Below, piece by piece: positions 1 through 10,194 of a stretch of DNA of 64,000 nucleotides (positions are counted from its first letter, which is position 1; each line of letters opens with the position of its first letter). The position numbers were made by a program, and so were the translations under genes. The DNA comes from Ochromonas danica (taxonomy: Eukaryota; Sar; Chrysophyceae; Chromulinales; Chromulinaceae): NCBI GenBank assembly GCA_015146655.1, contig VKHL01000012.1, forward strand, positions 186,001 through 250,000, read 5' to 3'. The notes under the pieces were generated by a model. It did not search any database, had not been told where the DNA came from, and worked only from the letters and a program-made list of their open reading frames with translations.

Positions 1-1186
1 GAGTCTGTGGATATGACCAATAAACTCACCACTTTTATCCTTGCTCAATATAAGAAGAACAAGGATTTGGCGAAAGCGGAGAAAAAGAAGGAAGAGAAGA
101 AAGCTAAGAAAGCGGCTAAAGATGCCGGCGAGAAGATTGAAAAGGAGGAGAATGGTGAACGCGAGCACAAAGAGCATAAGGATAAGGAGAAGAAAGAGAA
201 GAAGAGCAAAAAGAAGACTGTTGCTGTGGAGGAAAGTGAAGATCCCGGCAAGAATGTTTTCGGAATCGCTCCTCCTGTTGAAGAGGAAGAGGAGGACGAA
301 GATGTATCTGATAGCAAGGCTGCAGGTGAGCATCTTGAGGCGATCATTATGTGGCTTTTATGGAGAAGCTGTAGATGTTGATGACTATGATGTTCCTTCT
401 TTGAGTATGTATCTGGGGCGCATTTGTTCTGGAAACGAACCTCTCTAGAAGCATGCGTTCAGTCCAGTCGTGTAGACTTGGGCTCTAACTCAATGATTCG
501 AAAGAGCACTTTCTAAATGGTTCTGTGCTGTCTGAGTCATCTTTCTTACTTACTAATCCTGCCTTATTGAGTATCGGTGTTGGATTATATGTTATATGAG
601 TCCCATTTTTCTTTATTTCGTTATCTAATTGATGTATCTTTTAGAGGACGGAATGCTTCGTTTCAAGCACTTTTTGGAAACCAACCCTTCTGCTACTATC
701 CAACAGCAGCTGGATGAGCTTCGCAACATTCAAACAATGGCTTCTTTGCGTCCTTCTGATCGCGTCATTATCTATCTTGGTGCTGTGTTTGGCGAAGATG
801 CTGTTGGCAAGAATCAAGTGGAGGCAAACCGCGAGGTATTGGCTGCTTTGGCTCCTTCTGAGATCCAGCAAAGACACCTCATCGCTGGCTTCGAGTGGTT
901 TTGTGGAACCCGCTTTTCCTCTCTCACCAAGATTTTTGCCAAAGTTCTCTTGCAACTTTATGAGGCTGAGCTGGTTGAAGAAGACACGTTCTTCGCTTGG
1001 GCTGGTGACACCACTCGCAATGAATTCTCTGCTGAAGAGTCTATGATGACTTACGAAACACTTGAGAGTTTGCGCACTCAGGCTACTCCTTTCATTAAAT
1101 GGCTTCAAGAGGCGGAAGAAGAAGGCGAGGAGGAAGAAGATGGCGAGGAGGAAGATGATGAGGAAGAGGAGGGCTCTGATGCTTAA
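1..1186 (+). CDS. TIF5: eIF5 translation initiation factor, 3' part (5' end outside window)
   Basis: eIF5 is the GTPase-activating protein for eIF2-GTP in the 43S pre-initiation complex. The window opens inside the gene. The first residues (NKLTTFIL) match the segment after the zinc ribbon of the N-terminal eIF2beta-like domain. A long Lys/Glu linker follows, then an acidic stretch. Exon 2 encodes the HEAT-type W2 domain (MLRFKHFL ... PFIKWLQEAEEE) and ends in an acidic tail, as in other eIF5 proteins. Exons are 1-325 and 645-1186. The donor is GCAG/GTGAGC and the acceptor TTTTAG/AGGAC; the phase-1 join restores Glu and gives SKAA-EDG. The intron (326-644, 319 nt) is several times longer than its neighbours and contains a box C/D snoRNA-like unit. 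eIF2B-epsilon and eIF4G share the W2 fold, but the N-terminal remnant and the linker point to eIF5. Confidence 0.9.
380..541 (+). ncRNA. Candidate intronic box C/D snoRNA (copy 1)
   Basis: Seen: a 6-bp terminal stem GATGAC (380-385) / GTCATC (536-541). It flanks a box C-like ATGATGT (387-393, consensus RUGAUGA) and a box D CTGA (532-535) that directly abuts the 3' stem. This is the C/D kink-turn layout. A possible internal box C' is AATGATT (492-498). A G-U-rich internal stem, GGGCGCAT with ATGCGTTC, can also form. Context: it lies in the single oversized intron of eIF5, and introns of translation-factor genes are common snoRNA hosts. A 170/170 identical copy (378-547 with 7003-7172) lies in the gap after Dicer. 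At 162 nt it is long for a simple methylation guide. I could not identify an rRNA target or a known family. Confidence 0.5.
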
Positions 1187-1524
1187 ATAACCACCACCAC
1201 CATTTTCGATGTGCTGCTAATGCACTCTTTTACGAAACCTGCCATGTTGAATCGTTGCCTGGTGGATTCAAATGTGTAATTTGCTAACCGAGGCCTTTAT
1301 CCATGAGATTAACAAATCTGAAATCAATTCCAATTCTCACCCACTGCTGTGCGCACTCTCCGACAAACTCTGTCTCTCAATAGTAAAAACTCTGAAATTC
1401 GAAGATTTTTCTCAGAGTTGCACCCTTCTCACGAAAAATGAGACTTCTGCTTCCAGACTTGCCTACGAGTCATAATTAAATGAACAGATAGACATAGCGA
1501 CGAGAGCAAGACTAATCGAATAAA
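1187..1524. other. Gap between eIF5 and Dicer
   Basis: This 338-nt gap holds the 3' UTR of eIF5 and the promoter of Dicer, in tandem orientation. A 67-codon open frame at 1272-1475 has no recognisable features. I see no RNA gene here. Confidence 0.6.
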
Positions 1525-4500
1525 ATGTCTGACTCTTCTCTAATGCTTCGAAAATATCAAGAGCTCATCATCGAGCAAGCTAAAGAAACAAACACAATCG
1601 CTTTCCTACCCACCGGCACAGGCAAAACTTTGATCGCCTGTTATTTGGTAGGACACCGTGTGAGAAAAATTCGCCTCTTACGTGAAGATGACAGATGGAA
1701 GCGAGTGATAGTCTTCATCGCTCCAACCAAGGCTTTGTTGGGCCAGCAGTTGCGATACATCAAAGAGCACTGCCCCGAGGCCGTCAAGGCCATAGAGATC
1801 CACGGAGAATCCTTCCACGAGGGGAGAAGGGTCGAGTTTTGGAATGAAAGAAATTGGAAGCTTCATTTTGAACGATATGAGGTCTTGGGAATGACTCCTG
1901 AAGTTTTTCGCTTCCTGCTCGAACGAAATATCATCCCCGCCATGGCAGTTGATACTGTCATAATCGACGAGTGCCATCACGCCTCCAAAAATCATCCCAT
2001 GGCATTGATGTGCGACCTCATTCATAGTCGTGGGCTGCAGCCTTTGATTCTGGGCATGACTGCCTCACCCACTCACTCGAAGAAAGGAAAGATCAGGAAC
2101 GATTTCTCACAGCTGGAGAACCGCCTTAAGGCACAATTTTTTGTTCCTTCTTCGCAGATTGTACAAAGTCTAAGTGAACACCGAAGACACCCAGTGCTCT
2201 CAGTAGCTGAGCATGAAGAGAGCGAATACGCGAGTTTGAAGGCTTTGTCTTCCTGTCTGCGCGACTGTATCTCATTAGACAAGCTTCATTACGCTAGCAA
2301 GAAGTTGAACATTCTAGATGGTGATCTCTACAGTCCCATTTGCCGTATATATGGAGTGCAATCTAATCCTACGTTCCGCCGTATCGCCCGATTATCTTCC
2401 TTGGAGAGTATTGTCAGTCAAACGGCGGAAGTGGCAGGATCCGCGGGCTACTATTGCGGATTGCTCGCCTTATTGGAAGCGTTAGGAGAAACTTGCTCGT
2501 TTAGAGGCACACACGTTGCTCCATATATATTGTATGCGACCGTCGTGATAGATGAGCGACAATCAGATTTTATTTCCGAGGTTGACAGTAAAGTATTTCA
2601 AGATTTCTTCATCTCTCTCACTATCGCAGCAAAAGACAATCCTAGTTTGTTACTTCTTTGGCATGATCAGTTACGCTGCTTTCTGGAAGTTTTTGCCTCT
2701 TTGGTAATCGAAATTGTGCGTCGAGTAATTGAAAAGGATCGTCGCCTTCTTTCTTGCATCGAGGAGTTCCGAGTAAAGCTCACAGCAGATGACCTTATGA
2801 AAGTAGTGCTTGCGAAGATAATGGACGAGTCTGAGCTGTCCTTGTGTTCTTGTGATAAGGTGAGCTCTCTAAAGACACGGTTTATGTGCTTGACATATCT
2901 AATTCGTGCCTTGAAAGTAGTTTGGAGATTTCTCACATCGTCTCCCTGAAGCCACGGCTCCATTTATGCAGTCGCTTTTGACACTGCTTGGATCTCTGCA
3001 CAAAAATGTCTCCCTTCGCCCTCTGGCAGTCCATTTAGGCTCGACATCTTCCACTCTTCTTCGACGAGCTGTTGGAAACCATCTGCTGTCATCCAAAATG
3101 CTGCGATTGCTCCAAGTGCTATACAATTTCATTGGATCAGTCGATGAACCCGATATGTCTTATCTCCATGTTGAGGACACAGGCACGAATAACCAGTCGT
3201 CATCGAGCTCGACGAAAAGTGATGGATCTGTTGCTGATAACTCGGCCATTGTCTTTTGCAGTATGCGTCTCCTGGTGAAAGTCTTACAAAAAGTGGTCAA
3301 AAAAATCAGTGAAATCTGGCGGGATGTTCACGGAGAAGATTTTCCCATAAATGCTGTCAACATGACTGGGGCAGACACGCCCAAGAACCAGAACTATGCG
3401 CTTGACAGCCTCAAATCGGGGAGAGCGAATGTTCTCTTTGCAACAGAAGTTGTTGAAGAAGGGGTTGATGTCAAGTCTTGCAATCTAATCGTAAACTACG
3501 ACTCTCCAAAGACGGTGAAATCATTCATTCAACGTAGAGGTCGAGCTAGAGCTGAGGCGGCGCATTTCATTTGCTTCATATCTAAACCCTACAAGAACCA
3601 AAAAGAACACGAAGATTTGATCAAATTTATTCAACAAGAGCGCGAAGCTGAACGCGCTTTACATGACTGGTTCATCTTGTCATCTGACTACTTGTTGGGT
3701 GGAAGTGCTGGCTCTGATTGCTATAAAGTGCCCACCACGAAAGCATCTGTAGATTCACATTCTGCTATCCGCCTTGTGCATGACTATTGCCACTCCTTAG
3801 AGGAAAATGCGATGAGTGTTCAGTCAACAGTCTATAATTATGAACGAAATGATCCCTTATTCAAGTGCACGCTAATGTGGCCTCAGAAAGCACGTCTTCC
3901 CCCAATCACCAGCGAGTATAGATCGCAGAAAATGGCAGCCAAAGGGCATGCTGCGATTTTAGCTGTGAGAGAGTTGCACCGTTTGGGCAAACTGGATGAT
4001 CATTTGCGAATCCCAATGCCCATTCGGTTGCCCAACAATGCTAATAATATGGTTGACAGGGAAAGTCGTTTATCATCACCGTCCGGAGTACCAGATGTAA
4101 TCAACGTGCAGATAAAATGTGTTCCCGACTGCCTTTTGGCTTCCCCTTCTCGCGATGGCAAACACTTTACCTTGTATTTATATTCATTTCATGTGAACGC
4201 TGCAGAGAATCTGTCTTGGAAGATACGCAAACAGATCGAAGCTGTGGAGAGCGTGGGGTTCGCCTTCTGCCGACCTCTTTCCTCGAAAATGATGAAGCAA
4301 GCTCCTAGGATGTTCTTTCAAAACCTGAACGATGACATAAAAGCATGCTTGACCATCCGGGAATACGGATCGTATAAGCGTGAACTGACTAAGAGAGAGC
4401 TCACGGCGATGATGCATTTCCATCAATGCCTCTTCTGCCTTCAGATCGATGAGATGAAGAGTCCCGACAGTCTCGACAGCTTTATGAGCTATTCTACGGT

Positions 4501-6271
4501 CAATTCCATAGACTACTCCGCTCTAGATATGACGAAATGGGCGGAAAGTAGTGGTGGGGCTTGGTTTGTCGCTTTTCCTCTGCCTGATGACTCATCGAAA
4601 AGCTTTGAGAAGCATCTGATATCTGCTGCGCAAGAAGCGCATTTCCTCATTTACAACCTTTGTGTTTTAGCAAGAAATAACGAGCAGCAGATGAAGACAA
4701 GAAACTTCTTTCCTGTCACACCTTGTTCGGTGAGAGATTTGGACAAAAGGGATGATTTGTTGGTCTCTTCAACAGGTCGCAATCTGTTGTTTTGCGGCAA
4801 GGAGCACAACCAAAACTATTCTGAACTGAGTCGACTGAACGATCGAATTCCAAATTCAAACGTTACTTATCGTGAACATTTCGCCAAGCGCAACACGGAA
4901 TTCTTATCGCTGATCGATCGCATGGGTGAAGATCCCAATTATCGCTTGGCGAAGAGTTTCCCAGTCACCAGCATACTCACTTTACACGATTTGCTGAAAG
5001 CCAGTCATGCTAAAGAGAAGTCTGAAATAAACGATGTTGTCCTGGAGGGATGCCAGTTGTTGGGGAATGCCAAATGGTATTATGTTTCTCTGATATTGCC
5101 CGGACTAGCCCACCGTATTAAGAGTCTTCAACTGGCTGAAGAAGCACTCGACTGGGCCACAGCAAAGGTTTCGAATAAGTTCGACTTCGAGGATATAGCC
5201 TTGATGCTTGAAGCGATCACTCCAAAGTTGGCATTGGAGCATCTAAACAGTGAGAAGTTGGAGTTTTACGGAGATTCCGTGCTGAAATACTTGTCCTCTG
5301 TTACTATGTTTTGTCAATCGAGTTCCGGTGATCAAGAATCACTAACAAACGAACGAATCGCTATTATTAATAACACGTTCTTGACGAGTCGCTGTCAAGA
5401 GGAAGGTTTATGTAAATATCTGCGGGGCTCGCCTTTATCACGAGGACTGGAAGAAGTACTGGCACCACCCCCTGGCTGTAACGTTACCATCCCCTCGTTA
5501 CGTAATACCAATGTACAAGGGAGTTTCCCAACATCCCCGGTGAAGTCTCGTCGTGGTCCTTATGAAGATGTGTGTGTGGGAACGAAGACTTTGGCAGATC
5601 TCTTTGAAGCCGTGCTAGGCATGGTCTATCTCACCACAGGCCAATCTGATGAAGCAACTTCCATCTTCTTGACAAAGCTTGGCGTGTTAAACAGCTCCCT
5701 TGAAGCTTCAAAAGCGAGTTTTGAGCAAAATATCCTCAATGCACACACGGCACAACTAACCAACCGTCTTTCTCGAGGAGAATGCGCAGAGCTTAAAAAC
5801 ATGTTCAGTCACGAGTTTCGTTCTCCACAGCTTCTTGTTGAGGCTCTGATACATAAATCAGTTCAAGGTGATGCGAATTATGAGCGACTGGAATTTCTTG
5901 GCGATGCTGTCTTGGATATGATTGTCGTGCAGCATTTATTCTCTCACTCTGAGATGAAGGAAGGTCAGATGACTCAAGAGAAGTCCAAGAGAACCAATAA
6001 CAGTCGTCTCGCTAAAGTAGCCTTGAAAATGGGCTTGGAGAGGTTCATCTTTCATGACAACTTGACCTTGCACGCCAAACTACTGGATGCCAAAGAATGG
6101 AGTCTTTCTGATGGCAACGATGATGATCATGAAGACGATTCCAATGGCGCAGCCGTGAAGGTGTTCGCGGATGTGCTCGAGGCTGTTATTGGAGCAATCT
6201 ACTTGGATTGCGGATTTGATCTGAGCTATATGTACAAGATAGTGGAGAGTTTGGGCCTGCTTGAGTGTTGA
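1525..6271 (+). CDS. DCL: Dicer-like ribonuclease III (helicase-DUF283-PAZ-like-RNase IIIa-RNase IIIb)
   Basis: Dicer cuts long dsRNA into small RNAs for RNA silencing. Exons 1525-2859 and 2972-6271 join in phase 0 across a 112-nt intron (donor AAG/GTGAGC, acceptor ATGCAG/TCG), giving 1544 residues. Seen in order: SF2 helicase with Walker A PTGTGKT (about 29-35) and motif II DECH (about 148); helicase C domain with motif VI QRRGRAR (about 630); Dicer dimerisation domain (about 710-790); a weak PAZ-like segment (about 1070-1115); RNase IIIa with EKLEFYGD (about 1205) and DLFEAV (about 1319); RNase IIIb with ERLEFLGD (about 1415) and DVLEAV (about 1510). Both RNase III domains keep the acidic catalytic residues. 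There is no C-terminal dsRNA-binding domain. The full domain order resembles plant and animal Dicers. The helicase core has a long insertion between its two lobes. Confidence 0.92.
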
Positions 6272-6737
6272 ATGCCTAGAGGCCTCTAATGCACACCTTC
6301 ACATGGGCTGGCCCGATATATTTGAGCCTGAAGGAGATGATTATGGCCAACATTTTGACAACTTCCCTCGCAATCTTTGTCTGTTGAAAGTTAAACTAGA
6401 CATGTCTATCGCATCGATCGTCATTTAGCCAAGGAGATTTATCTCCAATTTAGACTTACTCTAATGCTAAAGTAAACAAGACGAAACTCACATTCTCACC
6501 ATATTTGAGTTTCTTTCTGTCTTCTTAAAGACGTTCGATAGGCAACGGATGGACATCGCACGCATGACAATACATGTCAGAGCATACGTTTATGTGCTCT
6601 CCTCTACCGCCCAACATTCCGAGTCTGCTTTAGTTAAATACTCTTACCACAGTCCTCCATTTTGTAACCTCCCCTTCAATCTGATAGCTATTATTGTATT
6701 GCGTGGTGAAAGGTGGAAGGTTCTGGAACAATGACTG

Positions 6738-6748
6738 TTAACTTAAGA
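6738..6748 (-). promoter_or_regulatory. Recurrent intergenic motif TCTTAAGTTAA
   Basis: On the minus strand this reads TCTTAAGTTAA, identical to copies at 20956, 48667 and 63561. No gene start is known beside it; it lies about 255 nt upstream of the second snoRNA-like unit. The core CTTAAG is palindromic, so orientation is uncertain. Confidence 0.35.
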
Positions 6749-7004
6749 GGATAGCCGATTGGGAGTGGTCATCAGCAGAACCAAATCAAATGAGATGAGG
6801 TCAATCAGTTAATCTGCTTGGCAATGAAGTCATGATTAGCAAACACATGTTCTCCTCGAACTGCATGATGAAGATGGCTTCCCTTTAATTCCAAACAAAA
6901 GCGAAGTGATCGCTCTGAGCTGCCCAAACCAAAGCAGGTGAGTGAGTTGTTTCTACCGTATGTGAATGAATGAGACGATGGGGAGGTTTGGGAAGAGTAG
7001 TATT

Positions 7005-7166
7005 GATGACTATGATGTTCCTTCTTTGAGTATGTATCTGGGGCGCATTTGTTCTGGAAACGAACCTCTCTAGAAGCATGCGTTCAGTCCAGTCGTGTAG
7101 ACTTGGGCTCTAACTCAATGATTCGAAAGAGCACTTTCTAAATGGTTCTGTGCTGTCTGAGTCATC
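7005..7166 (+). ncRNA. Candidate box C/D snoRNA (copy 2, intergenic)
   Basis: Identical in sequence to 380-541: stem GATGAC/GTCATC, box C-like ATGATGT (7012-7018) and box D CTGA (7157-7160). Exact identity runs from 7003 to 7172, then weaker similarity (14 of 17 positions) continues to 7189. The 5' flank is unrelated to copy 1, so the copy begins almost exactly at the terminal stem. It is not inside a recognised intron. It could be an independently transcribed gene, a copy made through RNA, or a recent segmental copy. Confidence 0.42.
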
Positions 7167-7482
7167 TTTCTTTCTTCCTTATCCTGCCTCTCTTGACATT
7201 CTAAACCAACTGCGTGCATGACCTCCACCAATACTAACAAGTCTTCTGCTATTGTAGGGTCCCCCACCCCCCTAGAGTGTGCTATGCCTCTTAATCAATA
7301 TGGAAGGTATTATAAGAGTAGCTACTTGGTAATTGGATGCCTGTAAGACAATAAGTTTTTCCCGAATTGAGCTTGTTCATATTGCCTGTTTGAACCGCAT
7401 AAAAGAGAGAAGGATAGTGAACAAACAGATCATTCTGTATATTACTCATCCACACAGCAGACTACTACAGTACAGTACAGTA

Positions 7483-9656
7483 CTACCTATAGAAACGAGG
7501 AACTCGCACCCAAGGAAACAATGTCGCAAAGAAAATCTGCAGAAGCGGTCGATTAAGATCGAGACATTGTTCTTCTTCTTCCCTTCGACTGGCCGTTAGC
7601 TGCTGAAGCGTTTGCGCAGACCGAGCCATGGATGTGATACGATGAGCTTCTAATTGGCGATCGAGATGAGGAAACCGAACTCCCCCTGCTAAGACCTGTG
7701 GATCTGCTAGCTGATCATCTACTGGCTGGACTCCTTCTGGGAAGCGAGGGACTTGATCCATGAATTCCTCCCGATCGACTATTCCATACTTGGCTAGTCC
7801 AAGATTAGCTGACAGTTTGTGATAGAATCTCTCTTGATCTTTGAGGCACTGTGAAAACGATTCAGATGAGAGTTGTGACACTTCTTGCAGGACGGCACTG
7901 GATGCATTAGCAAGGAATTGCAATACTTCTGGCCGACTACTCCATAGCGCACTTTGACGAAGCAGAAATACATCACAAACAACGTGCAAATAGCTTCCAT
8001 GAGGGACACGTTGCCTGGCTTGATAGAAGAATCGATTTCCTTGCAAACCTCGTAACATGGGCGAATTGGGTAAGACTTCTTGGAAGAGCGCCATCAATAC
8101 GAAAGGCCATTTTCGAATCGCTGCTTGTAGAAGAAGCGATGCCTTGGTCTTGGCTGCTTGCTTGGAGGACGCAATCTGCCTGGCTTTGGCCCTATCTTCG
8201 CTGTGCTCCATCTCATCAGCATCCAGCCACAACGAAAGAGCCAAAGAGAACCACCAGTTGGGCAAATGCTCCACAGAGTAGTATAAGAAGTCATCATCGC
8301 CTAGTCACAAGATACATGCAGGTGTGCACATGTTAGCTGGGGCTGCGGACAAGAGACAGTGGATTGTTGTTTACCTGAAGCAGTTGAAGACGGAGAGATA
8401 TCAATGATATAGCAGTTCTTCCAATGTCCATCGCTATCAACTACTCCTTCTATCTTCTCCTCATCACTTGCAGCAACTGAAAACCCACAAACAGATTGAA
8501 CTGCTTCGTATCGACCAGCTGCAAGGAGCAGATAATCAAATTGTAACAACACGGTATGGACCTCATCCATTGGATTCAATGCCAAGAGCAATGACGCCAG
8601 GTTGCTCGCCAATACCATATGTCTTTGCATTGCACATAGAAACATATATCGAAAGAGAGCCTGGAAGAAAGTTTTGTTCTCTTGCAAAGAAGGATCAAGA
8701 CGACATTTCCCGCTGTCCGGCTTGAATGCCTCCATACCTGCACACTCGAAGACATACAAACACCGACGAACCAAATCTGTCGCACGATCTATTCTACCCA
8801 TCTTAAAGAAGATGGTGCTTAAGGTGAGAAGGCCTTGAGTGTGATAAGGATAGTTGGCGAGGAACATCACCAACAGATTGGCATCTCCAGTCTGCTGGAT
8901 CATCTCGTATCGATCCTGAAGGATGGAATAGTCATCCGACCAAGAGAAGGAGAACAACAGTTGGTCAGTATCTTCTGCCACTTTAGTCATGCTAATGCCT
9001 CCAGCGATGAAAGCAGGTGGTTTTGGCCAATCTGCCTTGGGGGTGGAAAAGAGAAACTCCCTGCCCAGAGTTCTCTTGCCTTTGCTTTTGTTTCGGAGAG
9101 TGCGTTTTGCTGGGTGTCCTCTGCCCACGTCAAGATCGTCTCCAATAAATCGATTGCGCAGTGCGAGGTCGAGGTCGAGGCATCGACTGTCAACTTGGAA
9201 GAATTCCTCTGCCCTCATCAATGAACACGAGGAACTCTGACCCTGTAGAATACCCGAGGCATCGGCAGCGGCGCGATTGGATCGGATGATGGAGTCTAGA
9301 AGTTCTTCGTCTGAGTCAATCTTCTCCACCTCTGCCAGCTCCTCGCTGAGAGAAGCACCTGCTGCATCATCTCCTGCACTTGGTAACACAGGGAGATCTG
9401 CCAATATCACTTCCTTCACGGATGCGTCTTCATCATCTTCTTCTTCCTCTTCTTCTTCGTCACTACTGCTGCTATCTGTGAAGACAAATCGCGGCGCAGA
9501 GCGAGCAGGTGGTAAGTCGTCCTCGTCAACTTCTTCTTCTCCTGACTCTTCAACGTCCCCTGCAGCACACACTTCTTCATTCTCTCCCTTCCCTTCTACC
9601 TCATCTTGAGTCTTTCCATGCAAGTCATTAATACGCTTTCGTTGTCTGGTTGACAT
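7483..9656 (-). CDS. TCF25: TCF25/RQC1-type ribosome quality control protein
   Basis: TCF25 (yeast Rqc1) works with Listerin and NEMF in ubiquitin tagging of nascent chains on stalled 60S subunits. Exons on the minus strand are 9656-8375 and 8300-7483; the 74-nt intron (donor CAG/GTAAAC, acceptor ACTAG/GC) is in phase 1 and the join reads ASG-DDDFLYYS. Length is 699 residues. The start is the ATG giving MSTRQRKRIN, because family members begin with a short basic segment. Seen: a basic start, a long Ser/Glu/Asp-rich acidic region, the conserved FLFSTPKADWPKPP block, then the helical TPR-like body (GRIDRATDLVRRCLYVFE; ALNPMDEVHTVLLQFDYLLL; LPNWWFSLALSLW). It is convergent with Dicer. Confidence 0.88.
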
Positions 9657-10194
9657 ACTTTCCCACTTCTCTTCTACTACCAGCAATTATTTACCAAAAC
9701 ACTTCTCAATTGTGAAATACCTTAACAAACCAAAGTCATTTTTCGGCAGTTACAAACCCACACCAGCCAAAAGATCCAAATCCTCGTCAAATCCTTAAAA
9801 TGAGAGCAATAAGTCCAGAAAGATGACTTTGCCCGGTCCCAACCGCCTGTTGCCTGTTGGTCTGTTGCGGCGGGTCTCTCTGTGTCTCTCAGTGCTCTGT
9901 GCTGCTGTCTCTCTCTGTGCTGTCTGTCTGTTGCTTTGGATGAATAGCCAAGACAAGATTTGTCGAAAAGAATTGAATCACGTCGTGCTTCCTATCCTCT
10001 GTTTTTACTCTCTAGACTACCCTGTTTCTTCCTTTTCTTCCTTGTCATCTCTCAAAGAAGCGAGTGAAGAATTGGGATCCATATCTTATTATTGAAGTTT
10101 GTTAATTGTTGTTTTTCGTGTTGTTCTGATATTGTGAAGAAATTTCTTTGGCTTTTGCTACTTGTGCCACGACCAATCTGTTTTCTCATTAGCT
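9657..10194. other. Divergent promoter region of TCF25 and kinesin
   Basis: This 538-nt gap lies between divergent gene starts. A TCTCTG/CTGTCTG-rich tract occupies about 9870-9945. A 90-codon open frame at 9823-10095 encodes a Leu/Ser/Cys-rich low-complexity peptide from that tract and is not called a gene. Confidence 0.5.

Larger units (their letters stand above)
6272..7482. other. Convergent gap between Dicer and TCF25
   Basis: This 1.2-kb region lies between two 3' ends. It contains the TTAACTTAAGA motif (6738-6748), the second snoRNA-like unit (7005-7166), a C-rich tract near 7260-7275, and a short TACAG repeat (about 7466-7485) at the TCF25 stop codon. Open frames here are short and unconvincing. 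Confidence 0.6.

Noticed and set aside
380-541. Reading the 170-nt duplicate as a MITE with 7-bp inverted ends GATGACT/AGTCATC
   Set aside because: The identical region extends beyond the inverted ends on both sides and there is no separate target-site duplication around each copy. The C and D boxes adjoin the stem as in snoRNAs. Kept as an alternative only.
1272-1475. 67-codon frame between eIF5 and Dicer
   Set aside because: No recognisable features and located in a 338-nt gap expected to hold UTR and promoter.
9823-10095. 90-codon plus-strand frame upstream of kinesin
   Set aside because: It is produced by a TCTCTG/CTGTCTG-rich tract, has skewed Leu/Ser/Cys content, no domain, and lies in a divergent promoter.
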